Both the position numbers and the translations under genes were made by a program. Of a stretch of DNA of 64,000 nt, positions 24,701 to 35,511 are shown piece by piece. Under the pieces are notes generated by a model, which did not search any database, was not told the DNA's origin, and saw only the letters and a program-made list of their open reading frames with translations. Origin of the DNA: Marsupella aquatica (lineage: Eukaryota; Marchantiophyta). Positions within the stretch are counted from its first letter, which is position 1; the number at the start of each line of letters is the position of its first letter. Where the stretch lies: assembly GCA_973895155.1 (NCBI GenBank), contig OZ316895.1, positions 3,224,001 to 3,288,000 on the forward strand, in the 5' to 3' direction.

Positions 24701-26931
24701 TCGAGATGTCATGACAATGGTACTGTACCATATATGGCTTCTAAATTGAGTTCCTGATCGAGGTCAACTTGTCACTGGCGGTCAAGGGCCCAGCTCCCAC
24801 GGTGGCTTTCCACCTGGACAGTCACGCTCATTTCTTTGCCAGACTACTGTAACTAACGGTATGGAACAATTATTATTGTTTGCCCAATAGAGTGGGAGGT
24901 GGGTATCCTAAATTCCTAATTGTCAATAGGAAATTGCAGGTTGTACTGTAGTCTAGTCATCCTGGGAAGGTGACTAGACTCAAATGGCGATATGAGTAAT
25001 ATATTTAATCAAACGTGATTGAGCCCATTTATCTACTAAAATGTTCTTGGAAGCAAGGCGAGGGCTTACAGAATGAAAGCTATCAGATAGTGACTTTGGG
25101 GCAATTTGGGATAAATTTGGAAATGATGATACTGATTGTGAATTATGAGCTCTTGAGAGTAAACTACTCAAGAACAAGACTCTCCTATTGTCAAACCCGT
25201 TTGGTATGGCGGGGCAGAAATCTGACACCGAAGTTAATCCAATCTTTGCACTTGAAACCTGTCAACTCCTGTGGAGATGGGGGAGGGGCATTTTTTCTGT
25301 TTTAAAGGGAAATCCCTGAAACCCAGGAAAATGAGGCAGCATAAGCCAGTTCAAACATTTAAACCCAAAACCTATGAATCCTACTCAGTGAGCTACCACT
25401 CAGCCATGTCTGCTTTGGCATCCGGAGGGAATTTCATTAGGCTTTGAAGCTATCCCCTCTCAAACAATATAACCAATAGCATTTGAGTCTTTGCTAAAAC
25501 AACCATCTCCAAAACATTGTCAAGGAAAATTTTGTTGAGAGAAGATGCAATTGTCAACAGCATGCACATGATCATCCAATAAACAAGTAATGAACATAGA
25601 GATACATAATTCACCAATTGAAACTACATCCATGGAAACACATAAGAGATTTACTCCACTGTACTATAGACCTATTGCCCATACCAAGTCTCCATAGCAC
25701 ACGCTCTCTCTATCTCTCAAGTTGAGCCTGAGGTCATCATCACAAGCATATAGCCAGGATGCAACAAGGTTAACCTAATCAAGTTTGTGACTATGATTAG
25801 CCTAACTACAGCTACAAGTTGTGACTTTAGACCTAAGAGTAAATGTCTAACATTATTCTTGGGGGCTGAGAAACCATGTGCGAAAGGAGAACCACCCAAA
25901 TAAAGTGAAAAGGAGACTTGTAAGTATCATCAATGCACAACTGAAGAATGAAACTGACAAGCAATTCCAACCAAACACACTTTGCCTTAGTTGCCAACAA
26001 GTGAAGCCTCTCAGGTGGCTTTCCAAGAACAACCGGGACATACACTTCTTCCTTTTCTAGATTGAGATTCACTGAATTTGTGGCCAAAGTTTACTACCTT
26101 GCAAGGTGGTCTACAGTATTGGTTAAATTGTTCCCTTGGTTTGCATTGATTGTGTTCCCAACACTGGCCCCTTTGTCATCCACTTTAAAGCCTAGATGTA
26201 GTCTGAAACCACTCCTTTGATAGGGAAAAATAAGACTGTCCGTCTGGTTGTTTGTATAAAGCCCCCCTCAATGAGTAGAAAAGACTAGCAAGACATACTC
26301 AAAAACTCACATGGGAGCAAAGTATGGACCCTGCCCACTTTACAGTCATGTGGATAAGAGAAGGCATCAGACTTGCTGCCTGAAGGAGTCAAGGGCAGCT
26401 TGGAACCCCTCTTGATTTTGGCACTTATAAAAAATGAGCTTAAGTGGATCTTGAGTGGATGTGGCCAATCCAATCCACTCGTTTGTTAGAATTTAGGTCA
26501 CACACTTGTAATCTGTAGTGTAAAAGTATGATGTCTGAACTGGGATTGTGTGAAATCTTTCAAGTTCCAAGATGTAACTTTGGCAACCCTGAACCCAACT
26601 CCTTAAGTTGCATGAAAAAAGAGGAAGTTGCATGGACAGAGTACCAGTCTGAAACTTGCTTCTTCTTCTTTTCCTTAAACTTTTTAAATTTTGAATTAGA
26701 ATCCGCGTAAACCCCGCGGACGGGGGAACCAGCAGGCCCGGAACCAAAAACCAGGGCGGGCCACCCACAAAGCACCCAGACGCAAGGCAGAAAAGCCCAG
26801 TCTGAAACTTGCTTTGTGTGTAAATGAAAACGTCTCAATTGTGTCTCATCCTTCTTGGCGAATGGGGTTTGCATTCTTTTGTTCTCTTCTTTTGAGTTTG
26901 TAATGTTTGTTCTCTCCTGCCTTCTTTTGCT
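18781..26931. other. Repeat-rich intergenic region without genes
   Basis: No coding region supported. It contains degenerate tandem repeats: three roughly 60-75-bp units each containing TTGACAATAGG between 20897 and 21100; a doublet around CAAATAGGTGGTCTACC at 20440-20580; and short reiterations of TCACCAG/TCGCCAG text at 19640-19780. A SINE is at 25291-25421. The remainder looks like unrecognised decayed repeats. Confidence 0.6.
25291..25421 (-). mobile_element. tRNA-derived SINE, copy 1
   Basis: Read on the minus strand it starts ATGCCAAAGCAGACATGG. It has an A-box-like TGGCTGAGTGG (25396-25406), a B-box-like GGGTTTAAATG (25356-25366) and a 3' part containing GGATTTCCCTTTAAAA. It matches the second copy at 47299-47442 over the head and tail. 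No clear target duplication is visible here. Confidence 0.65.
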
Positions 26932-26941
26932 TTTACTTTTT

Positions 26942-27670
26942 CAGCTTTTTACTATCCTGTCCCCCAAAGTGAACTAAATTATTAACTTACCCCCAAAATT
27001 ATTTAATTTGCTAGGTGGCCCCCCATTCTGTACATATGAGTTACTTTCACTGTTTTAGCTAACCCAGATGATTTCTCATTGGTGGATTGACACATGGCAA
27101 GGTGCTATTGGCTCCACCTGACCCTGACTGAGCTTACCCTCACCCGGCTGGCTCTTTCCCATTTTTTGAATGAGCCCTACACCGAACATGGCTGGCATGA
27201 CCCCCGATGACCCAGCTCGATTCAGGTAGTAGACCCGAATGTGGGTTGGTTTACACATGGAAAATATGTATGCTTTTGGGGCCTCGTTCTCATATAGAAG
27301 GGAGAGTAGGGTGGATCATTGGGACCCGAGGATCATCAGGCCCCTATGGAGCGTGGGACCCTGTTTTTGAGCACACAGCTAGCCAAGTCGCGAGGGTTGG
27401 GATTGAAACTTGCAAGGGGGAGGGGCCAGCCCTGTTTGGTGCAGGGCTTGAAAGAGCTAGCCGGGTGACGGTAAAATTGGCCAGGGCAAGGTGGAGCCAA
27501 TAGCGCCTCATCATGTGTCAATCCACCAATGAATAATCACCTAGAATTAACTAAAACATTGAAAGTAAGTCATATATACAAACAATATGGGGGGCAACCT
27601 AACAATTAAAATATTTTTTGGGGTAGGTTAGAGATTTAGGTCAGTTTGGGGGACAAGATAGTAAAAGCTG
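26942..27670. mobile_element. Long-TIR Mutator-like MITE
   Basis: 729 bp whose two ends are long inverted repeats, recognisable for roughly 200-250 bp each (for example CTATCCTGTCCCCC at the left and GGGGGACAAGATAG at the right; GCTATTGGCTCCACC inside the left arm). It is flanked by identical 10-bp direct repeats TTTACTTTTT at 26932-26941 and 27671-27680. Long TIRs plus a 9-11-bp duplication are typical of Mutator-like elements. No transposase is present. The T-rich duplication is low complexity, so it carries some doubt. Confidence 0.8.
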
Positions 27671-27966
27671 TTTACTTTTTAGCATTTGAATTTCATATTT
27701 GTCCTCAGTGCTCGCCTCAGTGGCCCTCTTTTTAGTGTTACTTTGACTTTAGTGTTTTCCTTTCCGCTCTGGCCCTCTTTTTAGCATTAGTTTGAGTTGC
27801 TTGTTCTCCTCTCTGGCCCTCTTCAATGCATTTTACTGTTTAGTAAATAGGTATTGTTGTTTTTCCCCCTTTATTGGTAGTGATCCTGACTTCCCTGCAG
27901 GGCTTTTAGTTCTTTTGCACTGATTTATATAATTTGATCCTTTGTTCAATATTACTCTTGACTATA

Positions 27967-28220
27967 GGGAGTCTCAAAGCTGACAATTTGATGGACCTTA
28001 GCTTTATAGTTGTGGGTTATGGACAAAAAGTTATGGACTACAGAATTCATAGTCCATAACTTTTTGCCATAAGGATTGGTCTTATGCCATAACCATTAGT
28101 CACTACAGAGGATGGTGAAAGAAAAAACTTTAAAAAACTTACACAATCTTGTGAAATAGTTATAACCTTTTGTTTATGACCAAATATCATCATCTGTAAT
28201 TTCCAAGCTTTGAGATGCCC
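27967..28220. mobile_element. MITE B (uninterrupted relative of MITE A)
   Basis: 254 bp, starting GGGAGTCTCAAAGCT and ending AGCTTTGAGATGCCC, with TA on both sides. It has the same internal hairpin as MITE A (AAAGTTATGGACTAC ... GTCCATAACTTTTTG). It provides the empty site for the insertion seen in MITE A. Confidence 0.8.
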
Positions 28221-28241
28221 TATTAGGAAACAAAAATATTA

Positions 28242-28493
28242 GGGAGTCTCAAAGCTTAAAAGTTAAGGAAGATGGTCTTTGGCCATACGTAAATATCCAT
28301 AACTTTCTCAAAGGTAAAAGGTTTCTTTTGTTTATTTTTCACTAGGGTCTATAGTGACTTATGGTCATGACATATGACCAATCTTTATAGCAAAAGGTTA
28401 TAGACCACTAATTTGGTAGTCAATAATTTTTTTCTGTCCGTAACCTTACCTACTAAGTTAAAAGGTCCATCAAATTTGAAGCTTTGCGACGCC
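28242..28493. mobile_element. MITE C
   Basis: 252 bp, 21 bp downstream of MITE B, starting GGGAGTCTCAAAGCTT and ending AAGCTTTGCGACGCC. Same family by its termini and by shared GGTCCATCAAATTTG text, but its interior is more diverged. Confidence 0.7.
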
Positions 28494-28499
28494 TTATTA

Positions 28500-28850
28500 G
28501 GTGGTCTCAAACCTCAAAATTGGATGGACTTAGTAGTTAAGGTCACCAACAGAAAAAGTTATGGACCATCAAATTCATGATACATAACTTTTTGCCATAA
28601 AGATTGGTCATATGCCACGACACTGAGTTACTGCCGGTTTGAAAAACTATGGCCACAAGCGACCCTCTCTAACTATGATTAGGCTTTGCATTTTTGGCCA
28701 AGAGCCATATCCGTAACTATGAAACTTTGAGGCTCCCTATTTGTGCGCGAAAGCTATGGCAAAAAGCCATCATGTGGAACTATGCAGCTTTGAGATGCCG
28801 AACTAAACCATCATGTGTAACTATGTAGCTTTGAGACGCCCTAGTAGTGC
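28500..28850. mobile_element. MITE D and trailing MITE ends
   Basis: Starts GGTGGTCTCAAACC next to MITE C. One right end is at about 28737 (TTTGAGGCTCCC). Two more right-end-like pieces follow (GCTTTGAGATGCCG near 28790 and GCTTTGAGACGCCC near 28830). It has the same internal TTATGGACCATCAAATTCA-type hairpin half. Confidence 0.55.
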
Positions 28851-28900
28851 CTATTAGTGTGCGGAATGGATGTAGCTGATATTTTTGAATCTGACCGGTT

Positions 28901-29080
28901 TTACTCCTGGTCTTACTGGATTTTATTTACTTTTTACATGAGTAGTATAGTGCAAGTGCTCCTTTCTTGGAAAAACAAATATGTATCTAGCTCTACTCGT
29001 GGTTTTATTGGGTTTTACTTTTCACATGAGTATTAAAGTGGAAGTGCTCCTGTCAGGGAAAAACAAAGATTGATCTAGCT
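28901..29080. repeat. Roughly 91-bp tandem duplication
   Basis: Two adjacent units (from about 28901 and 28993) share TTACTTTTTACATGAGTA-like and GCAAGTGCTCC text followed by GGAAAAACAAA. Non-coding. Confidence 0.75.
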
Positions 29081-29317
29081 GTAAATCCCGAGAAGGGAAT
29101 GATGTCCAGCTGCACAGGTAAAGTGAAACCTTGTAAAGGCAACGCCACCCTCATCCGGCCCCATAACAAGAGAGCGCTTGTTTCAACACAGGGGAGCAGA
29201 GTTTTTTTAAGAGGCCAAAATTAGCCAAATTCCACGTCCCCAAAAAGCTTTCACCATTTTTGGCAAAAAATTGTTAATATTTTTCTGTCTCATTAGGCAG
29301 TATTCCACCTAATTACA

Positions 29318-29805
29318 GGGCTCATTAGCCAGAATCTAAAGGTCATCTTTAAATCTAGTAAGATCTGACAGTCACGAAAATAATCTAATACATAATATTT
29401 TGAGCATCTTCTGCGTCACACACTGGACATTGGCCACTCTGGCAAGAAAGTAAAAACCTTAAAAATAAACCTTAACAAAAACCTAAAAAAATACACAGTA
29501 GGGGAGGATATCACCTGAAATGAAGTCAATGTGGGAAAGCAAAGCCACGGAGACTCTTCGCATTGAAGGAGGGCCCATTAGTTAGAATCTAATGGTCATC
29601 CTTAAATCTACGTAAATCTGACCAATAGTCAAATAAATAATATTTTGAGCATCTTCTCCTTCACACACTAAACATTGGCCACTCTGGCTAAAAAGTAAAA
29701 ACCTTAAGAAGAAACCTTAAAAAATACACTGCAAGGGAAGATATCACCTGCCATGAAGCCCAATGTGGGAAAGCAACCACGGAGACTCTTTGCCTTGCAG
29801 CGTGG
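29318..29805. repeat. Roughly 250-bp tandem duplication
   Basis: Units begin GGGCTCATTAGC (29318) and GGGCCCATTAGT (29571). Both contain ATAATATTTTGAGCATCTTC, ACATTGGCCACTCTGG, GATATCACCTG and CCACGGAGACTCTT in the same order. Non-coding; several substitutions and small deletions separate the units. Confidence 0.85.
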
Positions 29806-30340
29806 ATTCCGGATTCCGGAGGCTGAAACCGTGAACGTGCTGTACTGCGAATTGTGAGCGTTTCCCAGCTTTACATCTAGATTCTGCGCTGGGATCCAAT
29901 TCAAGCACTAGTTCCATGAGAGTACGGCGATGGATCCCGATTTGTCGCGGTCGCTGTCTCCTGATGGCTAGTCCCAACGGCCGAGAAATCTGGGAGGGAT
30001 CCGAGAGAAGAGCGTACTGGGTGAAGATTGTAACTTTCAGGACGAGGTTGGCATCTGCACAGCTCTTCGACCTCGAAAACGCGCCAACTGGATTTCAGTT
30101 TGAGTCCTTCTTAAAAAATGTGACGGTAATTAGCCCGACGGACTGATCCCAGACGTGCGAACCAACATGTTTTGTTGGAGAAGACGTACTTGTTGCCTGG
30201 ATACTTTAAGTTTCGTTAAGTTTTTCTTCAAGCGCTCCTTTTCTGGTTACGATTATACGAACCTACTGCTGCCCGGACATTCTGTTGCGAAGCGATGAAC
30301 CTCGTGTGATGTTGGTTGCGAAGGACGAGGTCGGCCATTC

Positions 30341-30595
30341 TCTGGGTCTGCTTGTTCCCCTCTCACGAAAGGTGATCTGGAACCGTGAAAGGTGTTGCTG
30401 CTCTAATTGTCTTGGGAATCCCATGGAAAGAATGGAAACAATTCTACTTGGGTGAGGCCTAGAACTTCGCGCTCTGAGTCTGCTTGTAGTCAGCTGTCAC
30501 GAAAGCTCATCTCCAGCCCTAACAAGTGTTGCGCCCCTAATTGTCTTAGGAAGCACCTCATCGAAAGAATGAAAATAATTCTACTTGGTGTGGCC
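30341..30595. repeat. 132-bp tandem duplication
   Basis: Units begin TCTGGGTCTGCTTGT (30341) and TCTGAGTCTGCTTGT (30473) and both contain CTAATTGTCTT and AATTCTACTTGG. The flanks are GC-richer than the repeats upstream and may belong to an unidentified transcript, but I find no supported coding region. Confidence 0.8.
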
Positions 30596-33227
30596 GACAA
30601 CGTCTCCCTCTGTTACGTTCGTACGGTTCATCGGATGGGATGAAATGTTCAAGAAGCCCGTCTTTCTTTTCTCGTCTTGCAGCCGTTTCGTCGTCCTTTG
30701 CTGGCGTTGTCTCTGCCTTGCTCGTCGTGGCTCGTGCTGTCTCTGTCTCGCTCGTTTGTGCTATTATTGAAGACTGTAGTGGAGTGGAGTGCTGAGGATC
30801 GGCTCAGACCGCAGTTGTCGAGGCTAATAAACAGAAATTGAGTAAGGGGCCAGGTAGCAGTTCTCCAATTGCGACAACTAGGGGAGAAATCAGGTCTGGA
30901 GTGCAGGGATAGTCGGTTGTTGTTGTTTCCGTGGAGTCCTGTTTACGATCAGAGGACCGCACCTTAAACCATTGAAAGCATAGAAAGAGAAACCCCTGTC
31001 CGCAGAGCCTAGCTATGTTTCATGTGATATGAACTTTGGATAGGAGAAATTGATCAGCATGGTGATGATGCAAACTCGAAGAGAGGAATGGAAATCCGGG
31101 GTTGGGCTTCACAGCCGTTTTGTTTATAGAAGGGATATGTTAAATAAGCTCTAGGAGAAGGGAGACGATGGCCACAATGAGGACGAGTACTATGTCTGGA
31201 ATCCGATAGGAGAAAGGAAGTAAGAAATTTCCAGAGTAGGGCAAGCCGTGGGGCGTTGCAGCGATGTAGCTGGAGGTGAGCAATGGTTTGTGTAGAGAAG
31301 TTTTACGTTCTCAAGATATACAAAGGGAAACAATGCTGGAAGATAGTCAGAAGGTCCAATCGATGTCGATGAACCTAGAAACGAGGGGACGATAAACGAA
31401 GTTAGGACACATCGAAAGTTAATCGTCATCTCTCAGAGTGCAAAATCCAAAATCCAGAAACGCAGCCATGAATTCTGAGCGTCAAAGCTAACGTCACGGC
31501 TCATTTTGATTCAAGCAAATCAAGTGTGAAAAGGGAGAATTTAATGCAAAGTCACTCGAGACGTATTTCGTCTAGCGCAATTTGCCGTATACTCGTGGTT
31601 TTATGCAGTGTATGTCCAAACACACAACCTGTGAGAGTGTCACGTTCACTACCCGTTCAATTGGCATCGTTCTGTGTGTGACGGCAACCTACTGCACAAT
31701 TGTTCTGCAATCTTCCAAAAAGAGGAAGTGATCTCAATCAAGACATTATTATGCACGCGGTCAAAACCTGGATTCTCCGTCTCATTTTCGCCAACATGTC
31801 TGAGTACTACTCGGAAAGAATGAGCTGTTTAGAGGGGTATACTAAAAAACTGAAAAAGTCAGGCAATGATTTCAGAGGTTTGGATTTTGAGTAACATCAA
31901 GACTCTCGAACTCATGGATGCTACATGAATCGTATCTGATTGGAGAGTCTTTTTGGGGTGTCGTTTCCGAAGTACAAAATGAACGTCGCACGTCAAGTGA
32001 CCATCGCACTCAAAAACGGAAAAACCGGTGAATTGCGCCAAAATGATATTAAATACGTAGCATACGACGATATGGTCGGCGAGACGAGAAGATTCAATTT
32101 CGGCTCTCTTCCTCATTGTGGCGGATCTCCGTAATGCACTCGTGCGAGAACTCTGCGACGACAGCGTTACTGAAAATACTGGAAATTTTAGTACAGTTTG
32201 GTGCGACTGGGTCCCGCACGTCACGAGAAAGATGACGCGGAGTCGCGGGGAAGAAAACGGGTCACACGTTTGCCAGTTACGACCCGTCTTCTCTGAAGTC
32301 CACAAATTGCCAAACTATGGCAAAGACTACCATGAGAAGTGGAAATTGCTTCACATCGCAGGATGTGTAGTGACATGGTGAAAATGAACTATGGCACGGT
32401 ACTGAGAGATGCCAAAGTCACCATCAACTTCATCAACACCGAGAAAACTTCAGGCATTCATTTGCCCCAAGCGTTAAATCCTAATTGTTCAAGAAACTAT
32501 AATCGGTTGGACAAAACACGCCGTCACAAACCATTCAAGCAGATGCAAATTCTCGAACGTAGGTGCTCCTAGAAGTAAATCGCCCTTAATGTCCTCACTT
32601 TGGCTCCATTTTGCAGGAACCTAACAATCCCGAAGATATCTCTCACACAGGAAAATAGAGACCAGCAAAGCTTGCAAAGGCATTGTGCAACATAATATCT
32701 CTGAAGAATCCAATTTTGCCAGTCCCTCTGTATGGACTTTCACACTCGACTTTTTGAAAATACTTATCGTTTGCCCCGTTCGTCCCTGCGATAGACACAA
32801 AAGCTGATGATGAGCCTATTGCATTGGCCATAGAAAGAAGAGTATCAGAAGACGAAGGTTCAAGTCTTCAGACTGCTGATCTCTCCCTTATTGAGACACT
32901 ACAGAGTTTACTTGGAAAAAGTACTTGAGTAGAGTAACATCAATGATCACGTCGAAAGATTGCACTGTTCCATTAGGCAACGGTGTGGCTCTCAATTTCA
33001 GATACAATCGTTCAAATTTTCCCATCACAACAAGAAATAATAAATGCGTGCTTGAAATGTTGCAAACACGGTAAAGCCCGTAAGATATGACCACGATACA
33101 AGGATGGAGTTAACCTAACTCCAACTCGTAGGTCTCGATATTCTGGTGGATCACAGAGAACGTTCTAAAGAATTACTGGCTACCATCATCAAGGGATATC
33201 GAGAACTCTTGCTGAGCGAGAAAATTC
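30596..33227. other. Spacer downstream of the thylakoid protein gene
   Basis: 2.6 kb without a coding region that I can support. Short open frames on both strands around 31859-32381 overlap one another and resemble nothing I recognise. The last part presumably includes the 3' UTR of the minus-strand gene ending at 33228. Confidence 0.5.
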
Positions 33228-34726
33228 TCACTTCGAAGGCACGCTGACGAGACCATTCACGACAGTCGAGGCCACGAGAACAGCCACAAGCTCAGCTCCA
33301 ACAACGCCCCCTGCTTGCAGAACTGGCGAGACAGTAGCTTCAGCCTCGATATCACTGACAACCTCCTTCACCGAGGCTGACACACTTTCCAGTTCTTTTT
33401 CTCCTTGCTTTGCGAGTTCTTTCACCTCCTTCTCAACTGCTTTCTCAGCTCCTTCTACAGCTTTCTCGGCTTTTTCCAGTTGCTTTCGTAATCCAAAGAG
33501 AGGAATATCTTTCGCCTGTGCCTTTTCTGCAGATAATAGAAGGACAGACAAAGTTGCCAGGGAGAAGACCTCCCTACGAGACGCACACCTAACTTCTCCA
33601 CTTACATCATTCTCCTGGGCGCATTTGACAACCAACGTCTGCAATTGCAAGTCTCCGATATTAGCTGCTTACTCCAAGCCTTGCGTGGAGAGCATCACAT
33701 GAGATTTCCCAACTAACTGACAGTCGTCTCGAAGTAATGAGGTCATCAGAAGGTACAACATAAATGTAACACAAACACTCCGTGTGCCACTACACAGAAG
33801 GAGAGCACCAACCATCCACCAGAATTCCCTCTACTAAATTCGCTTACTACATAGCATTGCAAATTTGAGGCATTCAAGTCGACATGAAGAACATAGAATT
33901 CACTACGATGACAGAAGAAGAGTGCCAAAAGTCCTGACGCAGATATCTCCCAACATCTATAGCGACATTCTAAATTTACAGAGATCTGTTTCAATTCCCA
34001 GATTCGTTACAGGTTTTTGCAAGAAAGATCAAAAGAAGGGTGTAATTCTGTTGCTGACGCAATTGTTCTAAGGCTAATAGATTTGTTCAGCGTCCTAATT
34101 AGGGGCAACGGGCTCTAAAATCCTGTACGAGAGTGGGAACGAGACAAAATCTTCACTTCAAAAGGTGGTACGTTTTGCAGCTTCTACGTAGGTGGAAACG
34201 AGAGTCTCGTATGTATATCTTACGAGGCATGTCCGTTCATTGTCTTAAGCCCGCATATGAAGTGGCGATCGTGACACCGGAGCTCCGCGTAAGTGCATAT
34301 AACTCGAAACTCGAAAGCATGAAACTGTGCGCGCACGGAGAAGGCAGAACTAATCCAATTTGCAGCGAACCAGACTAGCAGCGAGCAACAACAATAGCAG
34401 CCTTATTACAAACACAAAGAATTGGATTCACTCTCGAGCATGAAAGGCACAGCCTCACGCTGCTGTAGCCCCAGCCCCAGCCACCGCGCAGAACTTCTAC
34501 AATGCCGAGAACGGAGAAAGAAGAATAACAGAAGCAAAGCAAATTACATACAACACCAGAATTCAATTGGCTTAGAGCACGAAAGAAAGCGACATACTCC
34601 AGCTGTCGCGGCTCCCGCTGCGCCTCGTCTACCTTGAGACACGGTCGAAATGCATCTCGTCGAGGAAGAAGCTAGGACAGCGGCCGAGGACGACACGGCA
34701 ACCGAAAATGCGCAAGCCATCGCCAT
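33228..34726 (-). CDS. Putative thylakoid protein with chloroplast transit peptide
   Basis: Two exons on the minus strand: 34726-34598 (43 codons) and 33638-33228, joined in phase 0 across an intron of about 960 bp, giving 179 aa. The N-terminus is Ser/Ala-rich with few acids (MAMACAFSVAVSSSAAVLAS), typical of a chloroplast transit peptide. A second targeting signal follows: twin Arg at 64-65, a hydrophobic run, then AQA at 83-85, the pattern of thylakoid lumen or twin-arginine transfer. The mature part starts KDIPLFGLRK, continues as a Lys/Glu/Ala heptad-like helix (about 93-145) and ends with a hydrophobic segment (about 150-174) that could span the membrane. I do not know its function. The exon join is inferred; the start codon and transit-like sequence sit in a CpG-rich region directly below a repeat promoter. 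Confidence 0.75.
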
Positions 34727-34853
34727 AGCTCGCTATCTCGTTGTTCGTCTTTCTGCTTCTTCTGCTTCTTCGTCTTCGTGTCTCTGCTGTTCACCACAGC
34801 GAACAAACGAGGCACAAGCGTACAATTTCTCGTGGCGCGGGCAGTGCTCCATT

Positions 34854-35110
34854 CTCACCCGCGGCCCTCCTGTACCGCGGCCAACGTGGGCCGTAGATCG
34901 GATCCTCTATGCGATCTCTCAGACTGGTTCCTCTTCCGCGGCCAACGTGGGCCGTGGATTGGATCCCCCGTGCTCCATTCTCAGTTTCTCACCCGCGGCC
35001 CTCCTCTTCCGCGGAAAATGTGGGCCGTAGATCGGATCCTCTCTGCGATCTTTCAGACAGGTTCCTCTTCCGCGGCCAACGTGGGCCGTGGATCGGATCC
35101 CCCGTGCGAT
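34854..35110 (-). promoter_or_regulatory. Tandem-repeat promoter with ACGT and site II motifs
   Basis: Two units of about 134 bp, each made of two subunits starting CCGCGG. They give four cores: CGTGGGCCGT at 34885, 34946 and 35080, and TGTGGGCCGT at 35019. TGGGCC is the plant site II element bound by TCP factors, and AACGTGG carries an ACGT core. They lie about 160-360 bp upstream of the start codon of the minus-strand thylakoid gene, so a promoter role is likely but inferred. Restriction-like GGATCC follows each core. Confidence 0.6.
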
Positions 35111-35275
35111 CTCAACTTCGGTCTCAGAGTGGCCGAACCGATACTCCGGGATGGGATGGGATGCTATCTGCCAATTCTTTTCCGCAATATAAGGGAAAAT
35201 ATTGAGTTGTCTGGACGGGGCTCCCTCAAATGCAATTTGAATAAGAAGGTTTTGAAGAAAATTCCTTTCAAATAG

Positions 35276-35318
35276 GACGGTTTGGCCGAGTGGTCTAAGG
35301 CGCTGGATTTAGGCTCCA

Positions 35319-35350
<32 letters not shown>

Positions 35351-35355
35351 CGTCA
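35276..35355 (+). tRNA. trnL-UAG: tRNA-Leu (anticodon UAG)
   Basis: 80 nt including the discriminator A. The acceptor stem pairs GACGGTT with AGCCGTC. The D-arm has TGGCCGAGTGG (A box), the anticodon stem CTGGA/TCCAG encloses TTTAGGC with anticodon TAG, a variable arm follows, and the T-arm is GTGGG-TTCAAAT-CCCAC (B box). No intron and no encoded CCA, as expected for a nuclear tRNA gene. Confidence 0.97.
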
Positions 35356-35359
35356 ATAG

Positions 35360-35364
35360 TTTTT
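35360..35364 (+). terminator. Pol III terminator of tRNA-Leu
   Basis: A run of five T four bases after the discriminator base, the usual RNA polymerase III stop. Confidence 0.85.
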
Positions 35365-35434
35365 CATGCACTTGGGTGGTTGCATTTTGTAGGTTTGGCG
35401 ATATACAAGATTTTAGACAAGAGAGTGAGAAAGA

Positions 35435-35511
35435 GAGTGATTTCAATTCTCACAGCAGTCAGAGATTTTGGTTGGCTAGTCGGATTTTGTAGGTTTGGCA
35501 GTGTATAAGAG
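35435..35511 (+). pseudogene. Duplicated 3' end of tRNA-Leu with its downstream flank
   Basis: GTGATTTCAATTCTCAC followed by AGCAGTCA copies the T-arm and acceptor 3' strand of the tRNA 107 bp upstream. The copy continues through the downstream flank (GATTTTGTAGGTTTGGC occurs after both). The 5' half of the tRNA is absent, so no functional tRNA results. Confidence 0.75.

Noticed and set aside
31859-32381. Overlapping open frames on both strands near 32 kb
   Set aside because: They overlap one another, lack domains and have no supporting splice pattern.
33639-33650. Start of the thylakoid protein at 33650
   Set aside because: That position is TTG in the intron just before an acceptor (TTGCAG); the upstream ATG exon at 34726 supplies a proper transit peptide in phase.
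34854-35110. CRISPR-like array of repeats and spacers
   Set aside because: Repeat spacing is irregular, spacers are themselves repeated, and the context is a plant nuclear genome.
34778-35275. 165-codon plus-strand frame over the CCGCGG repeats
   Set aside because: The tandem units are read in different frames along it, so the repeat is not coding-constrained; a promoter array fits better.
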